Assembly: GCF_028596025.1 (NCBI RefSeq)
Contig: NZ_CP117167.1
Span: 5,084,001-5,148,000, forward strand
DNA: 64,000 nt
Direction of reading: 5' to 3'
From: Mucilaginibacter jinjuensis
Lineage (GTDB): Bacteria; Bacteroidota; Bacteroidia; Sphingobacteriales; Sphingobacteriaceae
Shown here: positions 26,646 through 36,088 of the stretch, piece after piece
Position numbering within the stretch: position 1 is the stretch's first letter
How the letters are laid out: each line of letters starts with the position of its first letter
Translations under genes and position numbers: made by a program
The notes under the pieces: generated by a model
Databases searched by the model: none
What the model was told of the DNA's origin: nothing
What the model saw: only the letters and a program-made list of their open reading frames with translations

Positions 26646-27080
26646 ATGCTCTTCGACCCTGAAAACCCAATCAACAAACTTTGTGCAGAAGGAATGATGG
26701 CCGAAGGAGAAGCGGATCCGGAGAAAGCGGCAAACCTGTTTCAGCAGGCCTGGCATGAAGCTACCGAAGCTGTAGAAAAACTCACCGCTGCCCATTATCT
26801 CGCCCGGCACCAAAATAATGTGGCCGATAAATTAAAATGGGATGAAATAGCATTAAGTTTTGCATTGAGCATATCCGGCGAAGAAATTAAAAGCGTGTTT
26901 CCTTCGCTATATTTAAACATCGGCAAATGTCATGAGGATCTGGGCAACTTTGCTAAAGCGTTTGAGAATTACCTATCAGCATCAAACTTTACCCAATATT
27001 TGCCCGATGATGGTTTTGGCAACATGCTTAAAGCCGGTATCAATAAAGGAATAGAGCGCGTGCAACCGAATGTGGGTTGA
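26646..27080 (+). CDS. Small TPR-like protein, 144 aa
   Basis: An all-helical soluble protein with TPR-like pairs: MMAEGEADPEKAANLFQQAWHEATEAVEKLTAAHYLARHQ and LYLNIGKCHEDLGNFAKAFENYLSASN. Similar short tetratricopeptide proteins occur across Bacteroidota and Firmicutes, sometimes under the misleading label rRNA adenine methyltransferase; no methyltransferase motif is present here. Function unknown. The gene sits alone between the nested palindrome and a 340-base spacer. Confidence 0.75.
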   Translation: MLFDPENPINKLCAEGMMAEGEADPEKAANLFQQAWHEATEAVEKLTAAHYLARHQNNVADKLKWDEIALSFALSISGEEIKSVFPSLYLNIGKCHEDLGNFAKAFENYLSASNFTQYLPDDGFGNMLKAGINKGIERVQPNVG

Positions 27081-27421
27081 AGCACAAGTATATTTTTCAA
27101 TATTTCTTTTTTATAATATTCTTTATACATTTGCCCTGCGCACACGCCCATTGTGCCTGCATTATATATCATCATATAATACCCAGCAAGCCCCCACACC
27201 CGGTATTATATTTATATTTCGCCAGCCCTGGCTCATCAAAATATAAATTAACGACAATTTAATATAGCCAGATGTAACAATGCGGTAAACTTGTGTGTCT
27301 ATAAAACTATTGAAATTTATTATTGAATTATTTTTCTAATACTCTGCTTATCTTGCAGTAAAACTATAACTAATCTACCATAAATGCCTGTTGTGGCATT
27401 TTAAACATAAAATATTCTATT
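27081..27421. other. Intergenic leader of the cNMP-kinase operon
   Basis: An AT-rich gap of 341 bases without a gene. TACATTTG at 27126-27133 fits the TAnnTTTG consensus but has no -33 TTG at the right distance. A small hairpin, AAATGCC (27382-27388) with GGCATTT (27395-27401), lies 20 bases before the ATG of the histidine kinase and may affect its translation. Confidence 0.35.
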
Positions 27422-28822
27422 ATGCAGCCCTGTACTATTGAATTATTACAAAGTTTTGAGCCTCTTTCCGGCGTACCAACCGATCAATTACAATGGTTAT
27501 TGGATGTTGGCACCTGCCATGAATTTACCGTAGGCGAAAACATTTATGAAATTGGCGATACTTTTACGGCCACCAATTTCCTGTTGTACGGCAAATTCAA
27601 TGTGTGTATACAACAAGGCAAGCAAATTAATGAGATCGGCATTTCAGAACCGGGTACCATTAGCGGTTACTTGCCGTACTCGCGCGGTACATCATCAATA
27701 GTACGTGTTACCTGCGTGCAGGATGCCATTGTACTGTCGGTGTCTATAGAAGATATTAAAAAGGCCACCCACCTGTACTTCGAATTAACTGAGGCGCTCG
27801 TACACACCATGATAACCCGTGTACGTTTTGCAACCACACGCCAGCAGCAATATGAAAAAATGTTTGCCCTGGGCAAGCTATCGGCCGGTTTAGCGCATGA
27901 GTTGAATAACCCTGCTGCAGCTATTGGCCGTAATGCTTCGTCACTTTCGGAACTGTTGAAGAATATACCGAAGATCTTTAAGCAGACCGCCGGGCTGAAA
28001 CTCGACAATGCACAGATGGAAATTTTCCAGGAAAGGCTGCATGAGATCATCGACCGGGAGCAGGTTGAGGAATTAAGCATGCTCGAGAAATCATCCCTCG
28101 AAGATGAACTAACTGACTGGCTAATGGATCACCAGATTGATGATTATACCTTTGCCGAAATACTGGTAGACTATGGCTTTACCATTGCCGACCTGGATTA
28201 CCTGGCCGAAATTCCACCGGATTATGCTTTGGTGCCTGTATTTAAATGGCTGAGCTATCACCTCACTACGAGCAAAATTGTAAAGGAAATTGCAGAAGCA
28301 TCAAGCCGCATCTCTGAACTGGTTGGCGCGGTTAAAAACTTCAGCCACATGGATCGAGGTGGCGATAAGCAATACATCAACATCCACACGGGTTTAGAGA
28401 GCACGTTAACCATGCTCAATTATAAAATTAAAAAAGCCAGCATAGAAGTGGTACGCGATTTTGCTACCGACCTGCCATTGGCCAAAGCCCTGGCAGGCGA
28501 GCTAAACCAGGTTTGGACGAACATTATAGATAACGCCATTGATGCCATGGCTACAAACGGAAAAGGCACATTAACCATCAACACCAAAAAAGAACGCAAC
28601 AGTGTAGTAGTAACCATTACAGACAATGGCCCGGGTATCCCAGAGGAGATCAGCTCCATGATATTCGACCCATTTTTTACAACAAAAGAAATAGGCAAAG
28701 GAACCGGCCTTGGGCTCGATGTTGTAATGCGCATCATCGATCAGCACCATGGTTCGGTTAAATTAAAATCCGAGCCGGGCAATACATCCTTTATAGTATG
28801 TATCCCAATTAACGAAAAGTAG
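27422..28822 (+). CDS. Sensor histidine kinase with cyclic-nucleotide-binding domain
   Basis: Residues about 1-130 resemble a Crp-type cNMP-binding domain (FTVGENIYEIGDTFTATNFLLYGKFNV ... EPGTISGYLPYSRGTSSIVRV), but the phosphate-binding cassette is not canonical. The kinase core follows: phospho-acceptor H159 in LSAGLAHELNNPAAAI, a long helical insertion, the N-box ELNQVWTNIIDNAIDAM, and the G-boxes DNGPGIPEE and GKGTGLGLDVV. There is no membrane segment, so it is a cytoplasmic sensor. It lies 25 bases before a receiver-flavin reductase fusion, its likely partner. The ligand is unknown. Confidence 0.9.
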   Translation: MQPCTIELLQSFEPLSGVPTDQLQWLLDVGTCHEFTVGENIYEIGDTFTATNFLLYGKFNVCIQQGKQINEIGISEPGTISGYLPYSRGTSSIVRVTCVQDAIVLSVSIEDIKKATHLYFELTEALVHTMITRVRFATTRQQQYEKMFALGKLSAGLAHELNNPAAAIGRNASSLSELLKNIPKIFKQTAGLKLDNAQMEIFQERLHEIIDREQVEELSMLEKSSLEDELTDWLMDHQIDDYTFAEILVDYGFTIADLDYLAEIPPDYALVPVFKWLSYHLTTSKIVKEIAEASSRISELVGAVKNFSHMDRGGDKQYINIHTGLESTLTMLNYKIKKASIEVVRDFATDLPLAKALAGELNQVWTNIIDNAIDAMATNGKGTLTINTKKERNSVVVTITDNGPGIPEEISSMIFDPFFTTKEIGKGTGLGLDVVMRIIDQHHGSVKLKSEPGNTSFIVCIPINEK

Positions 28823-28847
28823 TACCTATCTAAAACAATCCCTTACC

Positions 28848-30509
28848 ATGAAACAACCCATTATATTTTCTATAGATGACGATAACAGCGTATTAAGGGC
28901 AATTAGTCGCGATTTAAGAGTTCAATATCATAACGAATACCGCATATTAAGCACCACATCTGCCAACGAAGCTTTAGCCAGTTTGGTAGAACTGAAAAAC
29001 AAAGGCGAAGTGGTAGCCATGTTTATATCAGACCAACGTATGCCGGAGATGGAAGGCGTAGACTTTCTCACCAAAACCATTGAGTTTTACCCTGATGCCA
29101 AACGCATATTGCTTACGGCATATTCTGATACCGATGCCGCCATAAAAGCCATCAACGAGGTTAAGCTTGATTATTACCTGAGCAAACCATGGGACCCGCC
29201 ACAGGAAAAATTGTACCCTGTTGTTGATGATTTACTTGATGACTGGCAAAGCCACTACCGCCCCGATTTTAGCGGTATTAAGTTAATAGGTTATAACTTT
29301 TCGCCTAAAACGCACGATGTTAAATCGTTTTTAACAGGCTACCTTATACCCTACCTGTGGATAGATGTAGATACTGATGAGGGCAAGCAAATGCTATCCA
29401 TCAATAATATTGACCCTAAAACCCTGCCTGCCATTATTTATGCTGATGGCAAGGTAAAAACCTGCCCTACTATACAGGAAATTGCAGAAACCATCGGCCT
29501 TAACTCTAAAGCTAAGAGCGAGGTTTATGATGTAGCCATTATCGGCGCAGGCCCTGCGGGTTTAGCTGCTTCGGTATATGGCGCATCAGAAGGCTTGAAG
29601 ACTTTGTTGATCGAACGTAAATCACCCGGCGGCCAAGCCGGAACCAGTTCGAGGATTGAGAACTATTTAGGTTTCCCTACGGGATTAAGTGGTTCAGACC
29701 TTACTCGTCGTGCCTTAACACAGGCGTCACGCTTTGGTACTGAGTTTTTAACGCCACAATCTGTAAAAGACATCAGCTTTAAAGATGGTTATAAGATGAT
29801 AACAATGGATGATGATTCAACTATTACCACAAAAGCCATTGTAATAACCACCGGCGTTGATTACCGCAAACTGGATACACCGGGCATCTCAAACTTTACG
29901 GGAGCCGGCGTTTACTATGGTGCTGCTACTACAGAAGCATCGGCCTGCTGTGATAAAATGGTTTATGTGGTGGGTGGCGGCAATTCTGCCGGCCAGGGTG
30001 CTATGTACCTGTCTAAATTTGCCAAGCACGTTTACATCATTATCCGCAAGCCTGATCTGTCATCAACCATGTCATCTTATTTAATTGACCAGATTAAACA
30101 GGTAGATAACATCACCATCCGTGGCTGCTCTGAAATTAAGGAAGCCAAAGGCTCGGCAGAAAGACTGGAAGAATTAGTTATTGAAGACCTGAACAATGGC
30201 ACTACCTCTACAGAAGAAGCGGCAGCACTTTACATCTTCATCGGTGCCAAACCTTATACAGACTGGCTTTGTGATGCCATTATCACTGATAACCGTGGCT
30301 TTGTAGAAACAGGCTCGGAACTGAAACGCAACGAGAAGTTCAGCAAACTATGGAAATCAAAACGTGATCCATATTCGCTGGAGACCAGCTGCCCAGGCAT
30401 ATTTGCCGCAGGCGATGTGCGTGCCGGAGCCATGAACCGTGTAGCATCTGCCGTAGGTGAAGGCTCAATGGCCATCAGCTTTGTACATAAATATTTGGCC
30501 GAGATTTAA
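28848..30509 (+). CDS. Response-regulator receiver fused to a thioredoxin-reductase-like flavoprotein
   Basis: Residues 1-130 form a receiver domain (FSIDDDNSVLRAISRDLR, phospho-acceptor D62 in SDQRMPEMEG, LLTAYSD, KPWDPP). A linker region (about 135-215) leads to a thioredoxin-reductase-like domain with FAD motif VAIIGAGPAGLAASVYGA, GGQAGTSSRIENYLGFP, NADPH motif VYVVGGGNSAGQGAMYL, and terminal FAD motif GIFAAGDVRAGAMNRVASAVGEG. The classical redox CxxC is replaced by SACC, so ordinary thioredoxin reduction is unlikely. Fused response regulator/thioredoxin-disulfide-reductase proteins are a known type. The upstream histidine kinase probably phosphorylates D62; what the flavin domain reduces is unknown. 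Confidence 0.9.
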   Translation: MKQPIIFSIDDDNSVLRAISRDLRVQYHNEYRILSTTSANEALASLVELKNKGEVVAMFISDQRMPEMEGVDFLTKTIEFYPDAKRILLTAYSDTDAAIKAINEVKLDYYLSKPWDPPQEKLYPVVDDLLDDWQSHYRPDFSGIKLIGYNFSPKTHDVKSFLTGYLIPYLWIDVDTDEGKQMLSINNIDPKTLPAIIYADGKVKTCPTIQEIAETIGLNSKAKSEVYDVAIIGAGPAGLAASVYGASEGLKTLLIERKSPGGQAGTSSRIENYLGFPTGLSGSDLTRRALTQASRFGTEFLTPQSVKDISFKDGYKMITMDDDSTITTKAIVITTGVDYRKLDTPGISNFTGAGVYYGAATTEASACCDKMVYVVGGGNSAGQGAMYLSKFAKHVYIIIRKPDLSSTMSSYLIDQIKQVDNITIRGCSEIKEAKGSAERLEELVIEDLNNGTTSTEEAAALYIFIGAKPYTDWLCDAIITDNRGFVETGSELKRNEKFSKLWKSKRDPYSLETSCPGIFAAGDVRAGAMNRVASAVGEGSMAISFVHKYLAEI

Positions 30510-30528
30510 ATTGCAAATTTTAATTAGA

Positions 30529-30569
30529 ACGGTCCCCATTGTTTAACAACAGTGGGGATCGTTTTTTTT
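30529..30569 (+). terminator. Terminator after the receiver-flavoprotein gene
   Basis: GGTCCCCATTGTT (from 30531) pairs with AACAGTGGGGATC (ending 30560), closing a tight loop, followed by eight T residues. It lies between convergent genes, 20 bases past the plus-strand stop codon. Confidence 0.85.
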
Positions 30570-32805
30570 ATCCTTCCAGCACATCCCCATTAGTTGTGTT
30601 CTGGCTCAGAAACTTATCGGTTTGTGTGTATTTGTTCTTTAAGCCCTGGCTTATCTTCTCAATAAGGTCCCGTTCATTAAATGGTTTTAATACAATGTCA
30701 TCAATACCTGCTTTGAAATAAGCATCCCGAGCCTCTTTCAATACATTAGCTGTAAACGCGATGACCGGCATTTCTGCCTTTAATGAATTAGGCGATTGCC
30801 TGATTAACGATAATAATTCTAACCCGCCCATTACCGGCATTTGTATATCGGTAAGCACCAAATCGTAAGTATACTCCTCAAATAAATTGAAAGCTTCCTG
30901 GCCATTGTAAGCAATATCGCAGGTTATTTTCCATTTCTTCAATATGGTTTTGGCCAGTAATACGTTTAGCTCATTATCTTCAACCAATAACACGTGGGCA
31001 CCGGTTACAAGGTTGGCTAAATCTTCCGTACTTATTTGTTGTGCTTCAACACAATCTGCCTTGTCGGCTATGGTAACAGGTAACTCAAAACTAAATACCG
31101 AGCCTTTATTTAGCTCGCTGATTACTTTAATACGGCCGCCTTGCAACTCAATGATCTTTTTACAGATAGCCAGTCCCAAACCCGTTCCTTTATGGCGGGT
31201 TACTTTTTGTGCTTCATCCACCTGCGAAAATTCATCGAATATGGTAGGCAGATCATGCTTTTTGATACCGATGCCTGTGTCTTTTATCCGCACTTTTAAT
31301 ACCGCCTTATCATGCCTTTTGTGCATTAGTTTGGCTTGCAATAACACTTGCCCTTTGGGTGTAAATTTTATGGCGTTAACCAACAAGTTCATCACTACTT
31401 GTTTTAACCGCAACATATCGCCGCTAATACACAAATCTTCATCCAATAAAATATCCTGCTTTAAGATCAGCCCTTTTTTTGCAGCCTGGATCTCTACCGC
31501 ATTCAAAACATCATTTAAAACGTTATTAAGCATAAAAGGCTGCTGCTCGAAAGTCATCTTCCCGGTTTCGTATTTCGAGAAATCCAGGATTTCGTTAACA
31601 ACCTCCAGTAACATCTGCGATGAGCTCCTGATGGCGTTGATCTGCAACGTTTGATCGGGATTAAGCTTACCCGATGCCAGCTGCTCAGAAAATCCGATTA
31701 CCGAATTAAGTGGCGTACGAATTTCATGACTCATACTGGCCATAAACATGCTTTTATTGTTGGCATATTGTTCGGCCTTTTCTGAATGAGCGATGATAGC
31801 AACCTCGTTATTAAATATTTTCCAGATGTTATAAAACACCGCGATCAGCAACAATATGAGAGCCACTATGGTAAACTTCGAAAGGTAGTTGTACTCTTTA
31901 AAAACACTGCTCACCTTATCGGCAAGCTCGGCCTTACTATCTGCAGCATATTTTATCTCCAGTGCCTTATACTTGTTCAGCTCAGATACAATATCAATAA
32001 TCAGGTTATTGTTGATCAGCAATATGTCGCGCTCATCTTTCCGGAGATCTGTATTGGCAATATTAAGCTTATGATGGTTTCTGTATGTTTTTTTAGCAAT
32101 AGCATTATAAGTAATACCCGATTGTACGATAGTTTTGGTCAGGGTATCCCGCTTTACAATAACCGGTGCATTGGTTGTTACCTGTTCAGCTTTTTTGTTT
32201 TTGCCTGAGATTGCAGAGAATATCCGCCCAAAAAACTTTCTTTTCTTAGGTGTAGTAACTGTAACTACAGCCGGTTTAATCGTATCAATATGTACGATAG
32301 TTTTTGTAGTTCTGATTACCGGTGCCGATTGTTTAGCAGGTGTATAACTCAGCATGCTATCAATCTTCAGGGTCGATTTAATCAGGCTGTCAGTTAATGA
32401 TGTTAGCCTGATATAGTTACTTGTTTTTTCCTTTTTTTGGCTTATCAAACCATTGAGTCTATCGGCCTTTAAGGCTGGTATTTTATTATCATCAAATTTA
32501 ATTTCAGCCAATTGGGTACTTAATTTACTAAGCTGTGCCGAAAAAAGATTGGCGTACTTTTTATCGCCGGTAATTGCATAGAGCCTGCTGTTATTATCAG
32601 CACTGTAAAGGTTTAGCAGGCAACTGTCAACAATATCCGAATTGGCACGGGCGGTAAGTAACTTACCAATTTTGTAACGCAATTGCCGCGCACTGTCGTA
32701 ACGCATGTAAAGGTAAAAAGCTCCCGAAAAAAGAATAGTTACCAGCAATACAATCAGGCCATAACGCAATACAGGTATCTTCTTTGAGTTTTTAATCATT
32801 ATCAT
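30568..32805 (-). CDS. Hybrid sensor histidine kinase/response regulator
   Basis: Two membrane helices (LRYGLIVLLVTILFSGAFYLY near residue 14 and FTIVALILLLIAVFYNIW near 312) bracket a ~270-residue periplasmic sensor rich in Lys, Ser and Thr. Then come HisKA (H360 in SMSHEIRTPLNSVIGF), HATPase (NLLVNAIKFTPKGQV, DTGIGIKKHD, HKGTGLGLAICKK) and a C-terminal receiver (D653 in LTDIQMPVMGGLE, AFTANV, KPF). It is a membrane sensor with an internal phosphorelay step. No separate output regulator lies beside it. The start could also be the third codon (MIKNS). Confidence 0.92.
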   Translation of the reverse strand: MIMIKNSKKIPVLRYGLIVLLVTILFSGAFYLYMRYDSARQLRYKIGKLLTARANSDIVDSCLLNLYSADNNSRLYAITGDKKYANLFSAQLSKLSTQLAEIKFDDNKIPALKADRLNGLISQKKEKTSNYIRLTSLTDSLIKSTLKIDSMLSYTPAKQSAPVIRTTKTIVHIDTIKPAVVTVTTPKKRKFFGRIFSAISGKNKKAEQVTTNAPVIVKRDTLTKTIVQSGITYNAIAKKTYRNHHKLNIANTDLRKDERDILLINNNLIIDIVSELNKYKALEIKYAADSKAELADKVSSVFKEYNYLSKFTIVALILLLIAVFYNIWKIFNNEVAIIAHSEKAEQYANNKSMFMASMSHEIRTPLNSVIGFSEQLASGKLNPDQTLQINAIRSSSQMLLEVVNEILDFSKYETGKMTFEQQPFMLNNVLNDVLNAVEIQAAKKGLILKQDILLDEDLCISGDMLRLKQVVMNLLVNAIKFTPKGQVLLQAKLMHKRHDKAVLKVRIKDTGIGIKKHDLPTIFDEFSQVDEAQKVTRHKGTGLGLAICKKIIELQGGRIKVISELNKGSVFSFELPVTIADKADCVEAQQISTEDLANLVTGAHVLLVEDNELNVLLAKTILKKWKITCDIAYNGQEAFNLFEEYTYDLVLTDIQMPVMGGLELLSLIRQSPNSLKAEMPVIAFTANVLKEARDAYFKAGIDDIVLKPFNERDLIEKISQGLKNKYTQTDKFLSQNTTNGDVLEG

Positions 32806-33146
32806 AATGCCTGGGTAATTAATGGGATCAAAGCTCCGCCGAAGATCAATTACGCCCCCCCAGCGGCACTATATTTATTCATCAAGGCAAACAGTAGGGC
32901 AACAGGATTTTAAATCGTTTGGTTTTTACAGGCTTATAGCCGTAAGTTGTTAAGGTGATGAATCAGCAACAGAAACAACAAATTAGGAAGGGCATAAAAA
33001 AAGCGTCCCGGCTCTCAACCCGGGACGCAACAATTACCAATTAAATGATAATCAACTAAAATCCGGACCAATCTCACTCAGTCCTTACTCAAGCGTTTCT
33101 CAGGCGCTAAAGATCTTATGTACAATCACTTATAAGCGATTTAGTT
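32806..33146. other. Intergenic spacer with a strong hairpin (33003-33028)
   Basis: 341 bases without a gene between two minus-strand genes. The hairpin GCGTCCCGG / CCGGGACGC at 33003-33028 is followed on the minus strand by seven T residues, so it serves as the terminator of the cytochrome gene. The remainder shows nothing I can name. Confidence 0.5.
32995..33028 (-). terminator. Rho-independent terminator of the multiheme cytochrome gene
   Basis: A 9-bp GC-rich stem, 33003-33011 with 33020-33028, with a run of seven A residues on the plus strand just before it; read on the minus strand this is a stem followed by a T tract. It lies about 120 bases after the cytochrome stop codon. Confidence 0.75.
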
Positions 33147-34388
33147 TTATTTTTCTTGTTCCTTTATAAAAGCCGCAATTTTCTGCGATTCCTGGGGATA
33201 AACGGCAATATGATGTGTGCGTACCATATAAGGCACAATCATTTTACCCCCCGAGCCTGCAACCGTAATAAGGTTTGATGGCTTTAAAGGCATGTGGCAA
33301 TCAATGCAATTATTTTTAATTACAGCACCTAATTTTGGCGCCATAGTGCAGAAATTATGTTTGGCTTCGCTATGGCAAACCATGCAGCGTTGCGAATAAA
33401 CAGCCATGTTAGCACTTTCATTAACGTGCGTATTATGGCAATTGCTACAATCCATATTGCTTTTTATGAAGCATTGACTGGTTGCCAGCAGGCCATTTTG
33501 GTTGCCGTGCACATCAAGTGTTGGCGGGTTGGGATCTTCAGGTAAAAAATTTGGCTCTTTAAATTTAGCAAGGGTATCGCCCATCTTAAATTTAAATGCC
33601 GAGGTCTGAAATTGCTCCCTGCTGCTGGAGTGGCATACCCCGCATGCATCCAGTTTTTGTGACCGGGTTAATGCCGAAAATTTAGTAATATACTTTGCTA
33701 CCTTCTGCTCCGGGAATTCGGTATGGAAGTTAACATGATTGGCTCCTGGACCATGGCAGCGCTCACAATCAATACCCATAATGAGTGATGATTTATCAAA
33801 AGCCGCTACGTGATGAAGGCTTTGAGTTTGCTGCGGTGCATCATTGATGTAAGAACTGTGGCATTGAAAACAACGCGATATAATGGGTCTGCTGTAATCT
33901 GCCACATCCCCATCATAACCGGGGCTGATAGTCCAGTTATGCAGGCCATTGAAATAAGATATGGGCAGTTCGTGAGGTTCATTACCTTTCCAAAAAATGT
34001 ATGTTTGTGCCTTTGAGCTACCAAACACAATATCAAATGGCTGCGACTCTATCTGCTTACCTTTTAAATAAGCAGTTTGGTATAAGCCGGCGTGAAGCTT
34101 CTCCATTACCACTTTCAAACTGTCGTTATAAACAACAGTGTTTGAATCTTTATTAAAACTACCCTGAATATTTTTTAATGAAGCCGGCCTCGAACTAAAG
34201 TAATGAGCTGTGCCTAAAAACGAGTGTGAAATATCTTTATGGCATTTTACACAACTTGCAGAGCCTGCATATAATTCTCCACGCGGATCGGTAGCTTTCT
34301 TATCAGAATTATTAAAACATTGAGAAAAAATGAGTGTAAGCGGAAGCAGAAATACAGCCGCAATACGTAATACTCTTTTTTTGCTCAT
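33147..34388 (-). CDS. Multiheme (seven CXXCH) cytochrome c protein
   Basis: Seven heme-binding motifs are visible in order: CVKCH, CFQCH, CERCH, CGVCH, CSNCH, CMVCH and CIDCH. The N-terminus has a signal sequence ending IFSQC, a possible but imperfect lipobox, so it is exported and may be lipid-anchored. The layout, with an SCVKCHKDISHSFLGTAHY start and a GIDCERCHGPGANHV segment, resembles cytochrome c-554-like proteins that pass electrons between periplasmic partners. No oxidoreductase gene is adjacent, so its partner is unknown. The ATG at 34388 (MSKKRVLRI) fits better than the ORF start at 34403. Confidence 0.88.
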   Translation of the reverse strand: MSKKRVLRIAAVFLLPLTLIFSQCFNNSDKKATDPRGELYAGSASCVKCHKDISHSFLGTAHYFSSRPASLKNIQGSFNKDSNTVVYNDSLKVVMEKLHAGLYQTAYLKGKQIESQPFDIVFGSSKAQTYIFWKGNEPHELPISYFNGLHNWTISPGYDGDVADYSRPIISRCFQCHSSYINDAPQQTQSLHHVAAFDKSSLIMGIDCERCHGPGANHVNFHTEFPEQKVAKYITKFSALTRSQKLDACGVCHSSSREQFQTSAFKFKMGDTLAKFKEPNFLPEDPNPPTLDVHGNQNGLLATSQCFIKSNMDCSNCHNTHVNESANMAVYSQRCMVCHSEAKHNFCTMAPKLGAVIKNNCIDCHMPLKPSNLITVAGSGGKMIVPYMVRTHHIAVYPQESQKIAAFIKEQEK

Positions 34389-34496
34389 GGTAGATAAATA
34401 CAAGACACTAAATTATTGATTTTCTGACTGATGCAGAAAAAATCATTTGAAGAAACTTTCAATGTGTTTATACGACACATTACGGTTATATAAATA

Positions 34497-34527
34497 AAAA
34501 AACTGCCGGATAAAACCGGCAGTTTTT
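34497..34527. terminator. Bidirectional terminator after susD
   Basis: The stem AACTGCCGG pairs with CCGGCAGTT (34501-34523), with A-rich sequence before and TTTTT after, so it can act on both strands. It lies about 15 bases past the susD stop on the minus strand. Confidence 0.85.
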
Positions 34528-34540
34528 CATTTATGATGGA

Positions 34541-36067
34541 TTAATATCCTTTGTTTTGTACTAATACAGTGTTATTAAGCTCATTAAGCGGGATTGGTAA
34601 AATTTCGTTTTTACCAGCAGTAAAGTGCTTAGATGTACCCAATACAGTTGGAGCAAGGCCCCATCTAACTAAGTCGAACCAACGGTGGCCTTCAGTAGCT
34701 AACTCTAAACGGCGTTCGTTTTGGATATTAGCTAAAGTAGCTGCTACAGCAGGTAAACCAACACGTGCACGTACAGCGTTTAATAAAGCTGCTGCACGGC
34801 CTGCATCACCCGCACCTTGTACTAATGCTTCGGCTTCCATCAGGTAAGTATCCGCTAAACGGATCTCAATGTAATCGTTAGGGAAGTTAAGCTCTGTGGT
34901 ACCTGTTGCTGCTTTATATTTCAACAACGGTGCATACTTTTGGATAAAGTAACCAGTGTTCTGGTAACTTGCCTGGTAAGTAGCATTGTTAGCTTTAGCT
35001 AAACTATCAATATTAACAATGGTATAACCATAACGTGGGTCGCCTTTCATAGCGGTAGCTAAATCGGCAGTTACCGGGTTAAAGCCCCAACCTGCCCAAT
35101 AAATAGGGCCAGTATAGCTTCTTGCGCCTATCATTTGTGAATAAACGCTCGATTTAAACTGGTTCCAGTTACCCCAGCTGTAGCTTTGGGTACCTGTGCG
35201 CTCAATCTCGAAAATAGACTCGCTGTTAAATTTATGATCCGGGCTGAAAATATCACCGTAGTTAGCCATTAAGCGGTAACCGTAAGTGCTTGTACCGCCA
35301 GGTGTACCATTTACATCAGCAAACATGGCAGCAGCCTGGGCGTATTTTTTCTCGTACAAATAAACTTTACCAAGCAATGCTTTTGCAGCACCTTGTGTTA
35401 CGCGACCATACTCTGCAGGTACAACTGTAGTCGGCAGGTTAGGGATAGCAGCAGTAAGGTCGGCTTCTACCTGTGCATAAACTGCATCAGGGGTTGCTTG
35501 TTTCTGGGTATATAACTCAGAGCTTGTAAGTGGTGCCAGAATTAAAGGTACATTTTGAAAAATACGTACCAGATCGAAATAATAGTGACCACGTAAAAAC
35601 TTAGCTTCAGCAATATAACGGCTTTGTAAAGCAGTTGTTAAGCCGGTTATTGAGTTGTTACCTACAATTTTGCTTAAAATTAAATTGGCGTGGTTTACAC
35701 CTGTAAAGTTAATGTTCCAGAATTCGCCTTGCGGGCCAACTGCCGGGGTTAACAGGCGCATATCATTCATGGCCTGCCAGGTGTTTTGATCTGAAGACGA
35801 GCCACCACCTGCAACGCAATCATCAGATGCTGCGTTAAGCGGGCCAAGCGGGTCTGAATAAGTATTATCAGAACCACCGGTTTGTGTATTCAACGGATCG
35901 TAAGCTGCTACTAAACCAGCGTAAACCTGATCTGCAGTTTGGTAATAGTTTGATTCAAGAGATTGACCTTTAGGGGTTAACTCCAGGAACGATTTTTTAC
36001 ATGACGCCAAAACACTTACTGTGCTTATTAAAGCTAATGCGCCGTACTGTATATATCTTTTTTTCAT
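34541..36067 (-). CDS. SusD/RagB-type nutrient-binding outer membrane lipoprotein
   Basis: A lipoprotein signal (MKKRYIQYGALALISTVSVLASC) is followed by SusD-family features: KKSFLELTPKGQSLESNYYQTADQ at the mature N-terminus, AEAKFLRGHYYFDLVRIFQNVPLI near residue 165, GAAKALLGKVYLYEKKYAQAA, and the C-terminal RRLELATEGHRWFDLVRWG...NEILPIPLNEL. SusD proteins cap the SusC channel at the cell surface and bind the glycan. The ATG at 36067 is used because the ORF start at 36076 is TTG. The gene lies 21 bases after susC. The bound substrate cannot be read from sequence. Confidence 0.95.
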   Translation of the reverse strand: MKKRYIQYGALALISTVSVLASCKKSFLELTPKGQSLESNYYQTADQVYAGLVAAYDPLNTQTGGSDNTYSDPLGPLNAASDDCVAGGGSSSDQNTWQAMNDMRLLTPAVGPQGEFWNINFTGVNHANLILSKIVGNNSITGLTTALQSRYIAEAKFLRGHYYFDLVRIFQNVPLILAPLTSSELYTQKQATPDAVYAQVEADLTAAIPNLPTTVVPAEYGRVTQGAAKALLGKVYLYEKKYAQAAAMFADVNGTPGGTSTYGYRLMANYGDIFSPDHKFNSESIFEIERTGTQSYSWGNWNQFKSSVYSQMIGARSYTGPIYWAGWGFNPVTADLATAMKGDPRYGYTIVNIDSLAKANNATYQASYQNTGYFIQKYAPLLKYKAATGTTELNFPNDYIEIRLADTYLMEAEALVQGAGDAGRAAALLNAVRARVGLPAVAATLANIQNERRLELATEGHRWFDLVRWGLAPTVLGTSKHFTAGKNEILPIPLNELNNTVLVQNKGY

Positions 36068-36088
36068 TTTGTCCAATTATTAATTGAT

